From a virus: a DNA stretch of 30,518 nucleotides. Under the pieces are notes generated by a model that ran no database searches, was not told where the DNA came from, and saw only the letters and a list, made by a program, of their open reading frames with translations. The DNA lies in IMG/VR virus record IMGVR_UViG_3300022927_000079, positions 1 to 30,518 of that record; one strand, written 5' to 3'. Each line of letters starts with the position of its first letter. Position 1 is the stretch's first letter. Of this stretch, positions 1 through 10,000 are shown in pieces. The translations under genes and the position numbers were made by a program.

Positions 1-26
1 AGAAGTTTGATATTCACTTAGATGAA

Positions 27-683
27 TTAGGACATTCCACCGGCGTCTTCATTTGATATATCTTCTATCATATTACGCCATATTTCAAGATGAGGGACAA
101 CAAACCCTAAAGTGATTCGAGGCTCATAGGACCCGGCACAGTGATAATACACTTTGTCGGGTTCTCTACCTCTGCCGTAGTAACCTACTTTACAAGTCCA
201 GCCTGGTTTGTCAGGCATATTAACTATTTCTTTTGTAAGAGGATCCATGTATCTAAAGAAGCCATTACCTGTGGGTGAATAAGACAATAGTATATTGTAT
301 CCGTGAGCATTCCAGTTATTGTGCCAACCCATAAATCCTTCTTCAGGATAAAACACGTTTACTGCCTGGTTACGTGCACCAAGATAAGCACATAGTTCTT
401 CTGCTAATGTATTTCTTTTTTCTTTATGATCTTGTGGGCAATCATCTGAAGTTCCTATATCAACAGATAATGTTTTTTCTGGGAAACCAATATGCTCACC
501 ATCTTTTTCTATGATTTCTTTTAAATATTCTTCACCACACGCTTCTTCTAATTTCATGCCCCCGTGTCTTTCTTCACTGTGAGCAATTTCTATAAGTTTA
601 GATAAGTCAGATTGAAAGAACCAATCACTATACTCGTTTAATATATCTAATACTTCATTATTGTTAATTTCTATCCACTTCAT
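27..683 (-). CDS. 2OG-Fe(II) oxygenase-like protein
   Basis: A 218-aa protein that looks like a viral 2-oxoglutarate/Fe(II) oxygenase of the prolyl-hydroxylase type. The double-stranded beta-helix part runs from about residue 105 to 198. GWHNNW (119-124) gives the first candidate metal ligand, H121. YYHCAGSYEPR gives the distal His (H181) and a 2OG-binding Arg (R189), with the usual H-x8-R spacing. The Asp of the HxD motif is replaced by Asn (H121-N-N123), so either the metal site is altered or another residue supplies the ligand. The start overlaps the stop of the glycosyltransferase as ATGA, so the two are translationally coupled. It is the last gene of a three-gene cassette. Its substrate is unknown; neighbouring fibre proteins are candidates by position only. 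Confidence 0.7.
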   Translation of the reverse strand: MKWIEINNNEVLDILNEYSDWFFQSDLSKLIEIAHSEERHGGMKLEEACGEEYLKEIIEKDGEHIGFPEKTLSVDIGTSDDCPQDHKEKRNTLAEELCAYLGARNQAVNVFYPEEGFMGWHNNWNAHGYNILLSYSPTGNGFFRYMDPLTKEIVNMPDKPGWTCKVGYYGRGREPDKVYYHCAGSYEPRITLGFVVPHLEIWRNMIEDISNEDAGGMS

Positions 684-1387
684 TTTAATTGATCCTGAGG
701 AATTGTATGATGGTATAATACTATATCAGTTCCTTGTAATTCTTCAAAATGATACCCGTTTATAAAGTTCCAACGAGCATCTGGTTCTTCTACATAACCC
801 CATTTAACATTATGATCACCGTATGTTAAAAGTTTCCACATAGTAAACGTATCCCATTTGATAGCATCTTTTGGATAGTGTGCTAGGTCATAATCAGGTT
901 CCCATTGTTTTAGGTATTCTGTATACCAAGCTCCCATGAGATTCATTGTAGCTTTATTTTTTCTATAGACGAAAAAACCACAATGACAAGTCATTTCCTC
1001 TGTAGCAGAAAGTTTGGTTAATTTAGAATTGTAGGGTCTATTTTTAGTGAATACGATATCTTTATTACTAGGTAAAATATCAAAAACATTTTGTATATCT
1101 TCATGCTCACACATCATATCAGCATCAAGATATGTTGTAATATCATAGGGAGTTTTGTTTAGAGCCCAGAGTTTTGCTCTGATATGGTCAGGTATACCTT
1201 CAGTAACTATGTTATCAAACAAGTTATAATCTTCAGGTTGAACCCAATGTTCATGTGTGAAGAATGTGATATTTGCTTCTGGCCAAAAATCTTTTACTGA
1301 TTCTGCTAATAATTTAGCGTGTCTGTAGAATCCTTTTTGTACTGTAGCAACAATTACAAAGCCTTTACTCAGATTCTTTTTCGGCAT
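680..1387 (-). CDS. GT-A type glycosyltransferase-like protein
   Basis: A 235-aa protein with the layout of a short nucleotide-sugar glycosyltransferase. Near the N-terminus a beta strand (FVIVATV, 10-16) is followed by a helix with YRHAKLLAESVK, as in the Rossmann-like half of GT-A enzymes. YLDADMM (86-92) holds the DxD metal/nucleotide-sugar motif (D88-D90). An HCGFFVYRKN segment (135-144) and YHHTIP near the C-terminus (H226/H227) fit the acceptor and late metal-binding positions. The gene overlaps the upstream 165-aa gene by 23 nt and the downstream oxygenase by 4 nt. It could glycosylate a virion protein or a host surface component; the sequence does not say which. The GT-A fold is fairly sure, the substrate unknown. 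Confidence 0.7.
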   Translation of the reverse strand: MPKKNLSKGFVIVATVQKGFYRHAKLLAESVKDFWPEANITFFTHEHWVQPEDYNLFDNIVTEGIPDHIRAKLWALNKTPYDITTYLDADMMCEHEDIQNVFDILPSNKDIVFTKNRPYNSKLTKLSATEEMTCHCGFFVYRKNKATMNLMGAWYTEYLKQWEPDYDLAHYPKDAIKWDTFTMWKLLTYGDHNVKWGYVEEPDARWNFINGYHFEELQGTDIVLYHHTIPQDQLK

Positions 1388-1862
1388 TATCTAGTTCCCT
1401 CATCAATACAATAGTTACATAAGCATTAACTTCCATAGGGCTTTTTGCTTTTCGTATAAGTCTTTTGACCTCTACGTTTTTAGAATTTTTTACTGCGGGA
1501 ATTTCAAACGCTTCTAATTTAGTATTAAATAAAATTTCTTGCTTTGCCCTAGCTGCTTGTGATTCCCTTCTCTCTGCTGCCTTTTTAATATTTTCATTTC
1601 TTCTACGCAAACCTTCTTCTGTGTTTGCTTCAATTTCTTCCTCAGTGTACTGTTCTAATACGGCTAGCATGTCCGGATTAGTTCCTTCCGGATCCATAAT
1701 AGATACTAGATTAGTTTTGCCGTTAGGGTACTCAACGGTAACAATAAGATGACGTCTTTCCCTATTAGACCAATAGGGATACAGATATTTTTTTGTTTTC
1801 GGGGTATCTTCTGCCTGCGTTACAGGGGTATCAATACTGACTTCCATCAGTTCTTCTGACAT
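1365..1862 (-). CDS. Hypothetical protein, first gene of GT/oxygenase cassette
   Basis: A 165-aa protein not recognised as a known family. The N-terminal third is polar with a short aromatic stretch (KKYLYPYWSNRERRHLIVTVEYPNG) that looks like beta structure. Residues 65-115 are highly charged (EEEIEANTEEGLRRRNENIKKAAERR) and should be a long helix or coiled coil. The C-terminus is mixed alpha/beta. It has no signal peptide or membrane segment. The ATG at 1862 has GGAGA about 7 nt upstream and sits about 20 nt below the predicted start of a consensus sigma70 promoter. The gene overlaps the glycosyltransferase by 23 nt, so the three downstream genes form one unit. A role in fibre assembly or modification is a guess from position. 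Confidence 0.75.
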   Translation of the reverse strand: MSEELMEVSIDTPVTQAEDTPKTKKYLYPYWSNRERRHLIVTVEYPNGKTNLVSIMDPEGTNPDMLAVLEQYTEEEIEANTEEGLRRRNENIKKAAERRESQAARAKQEILFNTKLEAFEIPAVKNSKNVEVKRLIRKAKSPMEVNAYVTIVLMRELDNAEKESE

Positions 1863-1888
1863 ACATAATCTCCATAATTTAAAATAAT

Positions 1889-1917
1889 ATTATATTAGTA
1901 TATATTCAATCTGTCAA
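1889..1917 (-). promoter_or_regulatory. Perfect sigma70-type promoter
   Basis: On the minus strand TTGACA (1917-1912) is followed by exactly 17 nt and then TATAAT (1894-1889), an exact consensus match at both boxes and optimal spacing. It lies in the 62-nt gap between the Y/F-x-G repeat fibre gene and the 165-aa gene, pointing at the cassette. Transcription would start near 1882, giving a leader of about 20 nt that contains the GGAGA ribosome site. It differs from the TATAAATA late promoters seen elsewhere in this window. Confidence 0.8.
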
Positions 1918-1924
1918 GCAAGTA

Positions 1925-3247
1925 TTATGCTGTTCTTAACCAAAGTTTCATTGTAGAGACTGTTTCTTTAGAAGCTTGTACAGTATCACCAGTATAATTT
2001 CCTGTAAACTGTCCTGTATATGCACCAGAATATGCTTTTGTATAAGAACCGGTGTATGTGCCAGCAAAGTTTCCTGTGTATGTCGAGGTTCCTACAAACA
2101 CACCTGTATATGCTTGGTTAAATTCACCGGTGTATGTACCGGTATATGATTTAGCACCAGTATAATAACCTGTGAAATAGCCAACATATGTACCGGTATA
2201 TGCTTTTGTATAGTTTGTTGAACCGCTACCATAACCAGCATAGTAAATAGGACCTGCGTATGCTCTTGAGTAAGTGCCTGCAAAGTTTTGTGAATACGCA
2301 CCGGCATATGCTGAAGTTCCTACAAACGCACCTGAGTAGTTACCAGAATATGCTTTTGTGTAAGACCCTGTGTAGTTTTTAGCGCCAGTGTAAGTACCCG
2401 AGTAGTTACCTACATATGGGCCAGTATATGTTGTGTTAAATGCACCAGTAAATGCTTGGTTGTATGTTCCTGCATAACCAGTTCCGGAAACAACCTGCCT
2501 TGTATCAGATATTGCATCACCCATCTGTGCCCAAGTACCGGCAGCTGCAGGAGTTGCTGAATCGAGCAAATATGTACCAACACCGTTGCCTACAATTCTG
2601 TTTCTGAAATTAGGAACCTGCTGTTCAATTTCAGCAGCAGTCATTTGTTTAACATTAGTACCATCTAATTTAAGTGAAGTCAAATCACTATTAGCAGAAG
2701 AAGTCGGTGCAGTTTTTTGCCACAAATAATAGGTTGTGTTTCCGCCCAATGCAGTATCTGTGATTGTATATCTAGAAGTCCATGTGCCGCCTGCTGGTGC
2801 TGAAGAACCCAATTTATACTGACCTACTGTATAATTAGATTCAGATACCATATCATCAATAACTGTATCTAAAAGATCTGTATCTAATTGTCCGTCTGTA
2901 AATTCTTTAACGGCACTATCCCAACCCACAGGACGGTTAGTGATACTTTCAGCTGCTGCTGAAGTGACTTGTTTAAATGTATATGTAGTTGAAGATGTTG
3001 CACCATCTGTGGGGTGAGTGCCAATAGCATCATCTCTAACAGTATCAGTGAAAACCCCTATGGATGTTCCGCTAGCTTCATTAACATTAAGTTCAGCAGT
3101 TCCGGTACCATCGGTATCCGATGCAAATTTATTGGTTATGACGTAAGATACATATTGCTGTATCTCAGGATCAGTCAGTTCCTGCAAACCCTGAAAATTG
3201 GCAGATGTTATTGGGCTTCCGGATGCTTTAATTCTTAATGGGCGCAT
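1925..3247 (-). CDS. Tail-fibre-like protein with Y/F-x-G tandem repeats
   Basis: A 440-aa structural protein. The N-terminal part (from MRPLRIKASGSPIT, with NFQGLQELTDPEIQQYVSYVITNKFAS at about 18-42) resembles the conserved head of fibre-type proteins in marine T4-like phages. Residues about 80-250 look like beta-rich domains. Residues about 254-420 consist of close to thirty Y/F-x-G triplets (YTG, YSG, YAG, FVG, FAG) spaced mostly every four residues. A short conserved end follows (TVSTMKLWLRTA). The start is ATG at 3247 with a GAGGA site upstream. It is the last fibre gene before the sigma70-driven cassette. An adhesin or fibre shaft exposed on the virion is the best reading; no receptor can be named. 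Confidence 0.72.
   Translation of the reverse strand: MRPLRIKASGSPITSANFQGLQELTDPEIQQYVSYVITNKFASDTDGTGTAELNVNEASGTSIGVFTDTVRDDAIGTHPTDGATSSTTYTFKQVTSAAAESITNRPVGWDSAVKEFTDGQLDTDLLDTVIDDMVSESNYTVGQYKLGSSAPAGGTWTSRYTITDTALGGNTTYYLWQKTAPTSSANSDLTSLKLDGTNVKQMTAAEIEQQVPNFRNRIVGNGVGTYLLDSATPAAAGTWAQMGDAISDTRQVVSGTGYAGTYNQAFTGAFNTTYTGPYVGNYSGTYTGAKNYTGSYTKAYSGNYSGAFVGTSAYAGAYSQNFAGTYSRAYAGPIYYAGYGSGSTNYTKAYTGTYVGYFTGYYTGAKSYTGTYTGEFNQAYTGVFVGTSTYTGNFAGTYTGSYTKAYSGAYTGQFTGNYTGDTVQASKETVSTMKLWLRTA
1985..2485 (-). repeat. Coding tandem repeat (Y/F-x-G units)
   Basis: This in-gene array encodes near-regular four-residue units with an aromatic residue and a glycine in each. A higher-order period is visible: two blocks carry the order GAK(N/S)YTG ... 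FVGTS(A/T)Y, and the DNA segment around the two FVGTS copies (near 2088 and 2312) is nearly identical. Such arrays can change length by recombination or slippage. Confidence 0.85.
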
Positions 3248-3264
3248 TTACTTAAATCCTCAAA

Positions 3265-3747
3265 TTAGTTTAATTGGGTGCCGGATGAATCATAAATTAT
3301 TACTGGATTCAAACTTTTCCATGTTGTACCAGAAGAAGCGATTAAAGAAAGGGTTGCTCCTGCTGGCAGGGTTTTTGAAATATCAATTGCCAAGTTATCA
3401 ATATTTTCAGAAGTTGAGGGATAAACTTTAATATCAGCTGATGTTAAATTCACAACCGTACAACGCTTTCCAGATATAGCATCTGGCAACAACACACCTT
3501 GGTTTGCAGAAGCAGTAGTAACTAAATTGTATGTTGATGATAAGGCAGTCGCAGTCCCCTGTGTAGATCCTGAAGCTGCAACGGATACTGAAGCGCTAAC
3601 AACCAATTCACCTCCAACGGACAAATCACCGGAAGTAATATCATTACCTGCTTCATACTTGTCGTTGTCTAGATTTGAAAAGTTGCTATCAACCTCGTTA
3701 TTGGTTAATGGACTACCTTTAGTCCCTCTTAGAGTAATTGTCGACAT
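3265..3747 (-). CDS. Fibre-like structural protein
   Basis: A 160-aa protein opening with STITLRGTKGSPLTNNEVDSNFSNLD. The 'xLTxxEvDxNFxNL' head is common at the N-terminus of marine T4-like phage fibre and structural proteins. The rest is Ser/Thr/Val/Ala-rich beta-type sequence with a compact C-terminal domain (VLLPDAISGKRCTVVNLTSADIKVYPS, then SGTTWKSLNPVIIYDSSGTQ). That domain resembles small jelly-roll or beta-prism caps seen on phage fibres. It lies between the 79-aa coiled-coil gene and the repeat fibre, with 17 nt separating it from the latter. The start is ATG at 3747 with AAGGGAT upstream. The fibre assignment is good; its exact place in the virion is inferred. Confidence 0.6.
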   Translation of the reverse strand: MSTITLRGTKGSPLTNNEVDSNFSNLDNDKYEAGNDITSGDLSVGGELVVSASVSVAASGSTQGTATALSSTYNLVTTASANQGVLLPDAISGKRCTVVNLTSADIKVYPSTSENIDNLAIDISKTLPAGATLSLIASSGTTWKSLNPVIIYDSSGTQLN

Positions 3748-3758
3748 TTAAATATCCC

Positions 3759-3998
3759 TTAGTTTATTTTATTAAGAATCAGTTTTAGTGATTCCTTAAT
3801 TTCTGAAACTTCATTTCTTAATGTATTTATATCATTTTCATATTGTAAAATTCTTTTTTTAGAATTTTTTGCACGTTCTTTGTCTAATTTATACTTGCTC
3901 AAAGCTTTATTATCTACTGCGAGTAGAGCACTGTTTTTAAGATCTCTAATAATACTAGAATCATCTTTTATTTTTGCAAATTTAGGTTGCGTTTCCAT
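3759..3998 (-). CDS. Small coiled-coil protein between baseplate and fibre genes
   Basis: A 79-aa, highly charged protein. The N-terminus (METQPKFAKIKDDSSIIRDLKNSALL) is followed by a basic stretch (KERAKNSKKR). A C-terminal heptad region (ILQYENDINTLRNEVSEIKESLKLILNKI, about 50-78) should form a coiled coil. Small proteins of this style sit at the same place in other marine T4-likes as far as I recall; no function is known to me. The start lies 3 nt after the stop of the giant protein gene, with no strong ribosome site, so translational coupling is likely. It could be a fibre-attachment or assembly factor, but nothing in the sequence proves that. Confidence 0.72.
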   Translation of the reverse strand: METQPKFAKIKDDSSIIRDLKNSALLAVDNKALSKYKLDKERAKNSKKRILQYENDINTLRNEVSEIKESLKLILNKIN

Positions 3999-4001
3999 CT
4001 A

Positions 4002-7000
4002 CTATGCCTGTAAAGCGTATACTCTGAGATTCTGTGTTTTAGGTATTCTATATGTTCTCGGTGATAGATGAACTACTTTCACAGAAAATTCTTTAAATCC
4101 GGTATATGTAACAGTGTCTGTTGTAACTGCTCCTATTACTGCCGGTGTTGTTTCATATGTATCGTCTACTGTAACTGTAATAGTGCCACCAGAATAACCT
4201 CTGCCCGGATTCAATACTTCAATACTATCAATAGCAGTACCATTCATATGTGCCACGGCAGTAGCACCAGAACCATCTCCGCTGTGTGTGATAATAATAT
4301 CTGGTGTTCCTGAATAATTACCGCCTGAGCTAACAGGAATTGTGTTTATTCTAGTAACATCATATTCAAATATTCCGGAACTGTTTACACCCCAATCAGT
4401 AGAGCCTTTGTTAGGTATTGTGTAAACATACTCACCAAAATCGTTTGTTGTTTCAAACGGTGAATCTTCTACGGTCAATTTTTTCCAATATACATCTTCT
4501 AAGTAATCACCATCATCTGATAGATTTTTAAGTTTAGCATAAACCTCAACATCACATCCTGGCGGTATTTGATTGTCTAACCAAACCTTCAAGTCTTCAG
4601 CATCTTGTCCGGGTGCTAAAATAACCTTACGAGAAATATATTTAGAATTAGCTGTACCACCGTTTTGCGTTTCCTCACCTGAAGAATCATCATTAATATC
4701 ATTTGTCATAATGTTAATCAAAATACGATCAACATCTACCATCGGAGAAATATTGTTTCTATCTGTTCTCAGAACATATTTCATGGTCATTGATTTTTCT
4801 GAATCAAGATCAGCTACTTCATTTGAATAACTATATATTGTTCTCTGACTGGAGAATCCTTCAACAATACGTTTCGTAGGTATTGGTGTAGTTGTGGTGC
4901 TGCTAGGTCCTCCTGTGGGTGTCCAAGCAATTTCTGCGTTCAATTTAGTTGTGCCATCAGGCTCCATTGTATGGTCATTAACATAAAAAGCATCAACAAC
5001 ACGATTGTATACATTTGAAATAGTTGCTGATTGTCCGTCTACACCTAAAATGTCACCCGCGGTAAAGTAACCGTCGGTAACTTTTATATAACCCGTGTCA
5101 TATAAGGTATCCCAATATTTAACATATCCTCTATTCAATCTAACATGAACATCTGCATCTGTTACAGGAGAACCACCGTTTATTGTTAGTGTCGGTATAT
5201 CAGTATAATCATACCCAGGATTAGTTACTGTAATTGCTGTAATTGCCCCTGTGACTGAATCCCAAGTTACATCTGCAGCCAGTCCCGTACCGTTACCACC
5301 GCTAAATGATACAGTAGGAGCTGAACCATATTCACCGCCATCATTGATTGTGAAAGTAAATCCATTAATGAAGTCACCAGGAGTAAAGGAACTACCTGTA
5401 CTCCAACTTGTAAATCCTAACCAATCAAAGTTATCGTTGTTTAGAACTACAGTGTAATCTGTATCAACATCAAATACACAGCGTTTAATACTAAACATTA
5501 AATCTTCACCCTGATGAGGTGTCCAGGTTCTATTATTTGCTGAACTAAACAACACACCGGTGTGTGCCTGCTTATCAATTTTCTTTGTTGTTCCTATTTC
5601 ATTTTGTCCTAATTCAGCAACCCAGCAAGCATAACCGGTATCATTGTTGTGTGGTACAGGAATGATACAGTATTCTTTATTGTTCTCTAAATAAACAGGG
5701 TTGTCAAACTTGAATATCGTGCCATTGAAGGTTACAGTACCGTCCGAGTTTGTTGTGGATACCATACAATCTGATCTACGTTTAGTAGATTTAGCATTGG
5801 GTAGTACCATAGGACCAGGTACTCCGTTTATGACTTCTCTTATTTCTAAAGTTATGCCGTTGTTATCTTCTTCTGATGACAATTCACTAAAGTAAAGATC
5901 TACCTCTGTAACAAAAATACCACCAGGTAAACCTTCGATCAAAAAGGTTTGTGCTAATGGATCGTAGCCGCCACACGCACCCCAACCACCATAACCTCCT
6001 GTATTATAAATTGCTGAGGCCAGTTGTATATCATAAATGGCTTGCATTTCAGCAGCTGCCGCCGCAGCAGTCGCTGCTGCTTGAATTACAGCAGAGTCAT
6101 CATAAGGATTGATCATTGTGTGACTTGCCTGTGAATCTATAACCGCCGGCTGAGTATTTACATTTTTCTTTACTACAGCAGAAACAACCTGAGGAGCAGG
6201 TGTTTGTGCTGGAGCGGTTGTAGTTGTGGGCGGCTTAGTCGTAGCTATCGTTTTGTAAGTATTTTCCGAGAAAAAGTTTGATATCGTGTTAGTGAGATCG
6301 TCATAAGGATTAAACGACTGGCCAGCAAAATTATAATCACCCGGATTTGCCGTTGTTTTCGGTGGTTGTTGTGGAGGTGTTGTAGGCTTAGGTGGTGCCG
6401 CAGTTGTTGCTGAATATCCAGCATATGAGTTTCCGTATCTACCAGACCATTGTTCATTTTCTATTACAGTAGGTAATGTTTCTGATTTAAAGAATTGTGC
6501 TACTGTCCTAGTTTCAGTTGGAGGTTCAGGCCAACGTGTTGTTATTACTTTGTAAGTGCTGTAATAACCACCACCGCCAGTGAAATATGTCTGTGCAGTT
6601 GATAACCCGTTAGAGTCTGCAATCTGAATAGTGACTGTTCCAACACCTACAGTATTAGCAGGTATTAATAATGAACAGGTACCATTGCCCGCCCCGTTGG
6701 TTGTGAATGTAGTGGAATTTACAGGAGAACTTGCAATAGTTGCTGTGTGTGATCTATTAGGTGCAAGATCTCTTACAGTAATCTGTAATGACTGTGACCT
6801 AATATAGGTGTATGCTTTTTTACCACCCCAAGTTGATTGTGTAGTATCCTCAGGTTTCATCCCATTCCAAGTACCAGTAAATTGTTTATTTTTCTTATAT
6901 TTTACATCATAGGAGACTTCATCCCAAGAATATTCTGACCATGGATAGTTTATACCTGAATAATAGTCAAAATACCAATCATCATAGTGTTCGAGAAGCT

Positions 7001-10000
7001 CAGACTTTTTAACTCTAGAGGTTTCTTTTTTGTCGGATACCCATTCTTCCCCTACCCATTCCCACGATACGTTATACGCATCAGGTCTTTCATCATATGT
7101 AGGATATGAACCAGTTACATCCGATGAATCCACAGTTGCCAATGAAGTATCTTTGTCGTAGTCTAAGTCTTGATCTGGACTCACATTAGCAGAACCATTA
7201 TATACTGGCGGGTTAGTAGTTGGGGATCTTGTAATAACAGGAGTAGTAGAAGTATCCACTAATGTAAATGACATTTCCTTAGTGCCCAATCCGCTTCCAC
7301 TAAAATCAATAGTAATTGCAAAATTTTCATTACCTTCCGTTGTAGAATCTTCTGCTACATCCCAAGTTAATAAACAGTCACCTGCTGAATCTATTGTTCC
7401 TGTCCCTGCTGCATAACTAGTAGCACCTACAGGAATACTATCAAAGTCAGCAGCAGTTACACCCAACCCAGTGGAATACCAGTCAAAAGTTGCTCCCTCT
7501 GGTAGGTTAGTGGTTTCAACCAATATCTGCATCCGGTTTCCTTCACCAACATTTTTCTTGCACCCATATCTAATCAAGTTAAATGATTCCTGTGCTACAG
7601 GAGGCCTATTGGTACTTGTAACCGGCGGTGGTGCAGGTGTTGTGGAGGTCGTAGAAGATGTACTAGACGAAGTAGTTGTAGTAGGAGGAGAAGCAGTTGA
7701 AGATTGCTGCGGGGATTGTACTGGTGGTACTAACTCGCCTGCAACAATTCTGGATTTACTTGCTTGTAATTGCTCTTGATAAACGGCCTGATAATAAGGT
7801 ACATGAAACATTGTTCCTGTTTGACCTGTTGTTGTTCCGGCAGCTATAGAAGCAGGGGTCAATCTAATAGATTCCTGATTGAAGTATGCTCTCAGATGTC
7901 TCTTTTGAGTATCTAAAGAACAGTGATTGTCAGGGTGAGCTACATCATTAATGTTGTGTCCGGTAAACGGATCAACCAATATACCACTTTTAAATCTATC
8001 AACACCGTTGCTATCTGGAATAGGTTGATCTTTAGCATCCTTTTCCATCATACTCAATGCAGTATAATATTCAAGACTTGAAATTCTTTTTTCAAGCCCC
8101 TGAATGTCCTGCATTGTATACCTACGATTTGTTTCATTTTCATAAGAAACTTTTAAATCTGGTCTTTTATAATACTTAGAAGAAGCAGGTGCTAAAGAAG
8201 GATATGGGGGTATATTACCCACAGCCATTGTCATAGCATCATCAGGTTCAGCCGGTATACGAGGATTTGTTCCTGATGCTGATTCTAGTATTCTAATTTC
8301 ACCTGTGTTATCTAAAACAACACGGAAAGCTTTACCTAGATAATAATCTAACCCTAACGCAAATTCTTCAACAGGGACCGGCACCTGTAAACCACCACTA
8401 GGTCTATCAATTTCTTGTCTACTATTCGGATTTACAGTTGCACTTGATAATATTGAAGTTGTGGTTGCAGTATTGGTCGTATACGGTCTAAAGTCAAGGG
8501 CACTACGTAGATCTATTTTTCCAAAAATTTTGGATCTATAAATTGGGATTTCTTGTGTTAAAATACCTGAAGCGCCGGTGTCGTCAACAGGATATGAATT
8601 CACACAAGAAAATTGTGCTGTGTTTGGTGATCTTGAGAAATGATCTACAGTTACTTTTAAATATCTATAAGTTGCTAAATCTAAAGTGCTGTTGTTTTTC
8701 TTTCTAATTGAAGCAAATTCATACAAGTTATCAGTTTGCCCATTGACAAATCTAAATTGATTTGTTACATCTATTGCACCTGTAGTATAATCAGCATTTG
8801 AAGATGCTGTAATACTAGTTACTCTAAGAGCGTCACATATACCTAAAGTAAAAGTTTTTGTTGAAGAAGTATAAGGTGTTGTACCTGCATCTAATTTTAC
8901 TAAAGTACCTTCTTCTAAAGTTTTACCTATAGGCGTTTCATCATTAAGTTGTACAGTAGTATAAACTCTTATACGTCTATTTGTATAGGTAGTAGTGTTT
9001 ATAGTGTTGCCTAAATCTATTGTCAGATCGGTATTGCTACTTACTGAAATGTGTCCAGAAAGATCAATATATTCTCCGGCAGAATAACTAGTTTCACTAT
9101 CTGTGAAATCATCTTTAACCAATACTTGAACATTTGCTGCAATTTGTGTATTTGTTAAGGACCCATTAAAGGGAAATGTGTAATTGCCTGTTAAGGATAA
9201 TGTGACAGACGAATTACCATCTAATTCGGTATCCCACTCTTTAACGTATTTAAAACTATAATTAGTGTCATCTACAGATTTTACCGAGTTGTAAGGAAGC
9301 TTCCACAATAACTTATTGTAATTTTGTTCTTTAAGAACGGCCGAGCCACTCTCTAAAACACAATCCGCAATACCGTCAACGCCAGCGTCTCTGTCGTAGT
9401 AAATAGCTCTAACATCTTCGACACCACCTGAACGCATTTTTAAATCATACAAGTATAAACGATATTGAGCTGAGGATGTTCCTGCAGTTCCGTTATCTAA
9501 AACTAGGTGTCTTACTTTTGCTGTTCCGACTACATTTCCGGAAATAGCATTACTGCTAGTATCAGAGAAATACCCAGAGCTTACTCTATCTTGTGCGGTG
9601 TCATATAATGTTACTGTAGTTGATCCGTCAACATCCCAAATACCTGTCATTTCATCTACAAGAAAATAATTACCATACGCTGTAGCTATTGCAGCGTCTG
9701 TTACAGAAATATAGGATGTAGCTTTATCAATATAGTTGTAAGCCGGTGCACCCAGCTCTCTCATTCTACCGCCGGTTACTGCGCTACCCGGATCCATGAT
9801 GACAGCTAGTTTTGTAGCATCTCCGCCATTGCCAGCTAAAAATAATCCATTGTTATTACCATCATTCAGGTGTTCTTTAATTGAAATTCTACACCCATTG
9901 ATAACATAGTTGCCGTTAGTTAAGTATGCTTTTTTCGCAATAGAATCACCAATACCTGCTAAAGGATCAACCTTCTGCTGTGATCTAGAAATCCTGCCCA

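Noticed and set aside
1465-1752. 95-codon open frame antisense to the 165-aa gene
   Set aside because: The opposite strand holds a well-started gene in a coupled operon; no promoter or ribosome site was seen for the antisense frame.
7471-7779. 102-codon open frame on the plus strand inside the giant protein gene
   Set aside because: It is the antisense of the Thr/Ser/Pro linker; low-complexity codons keep the opposite strand open. The Val/Gly-rich product has no start signal.
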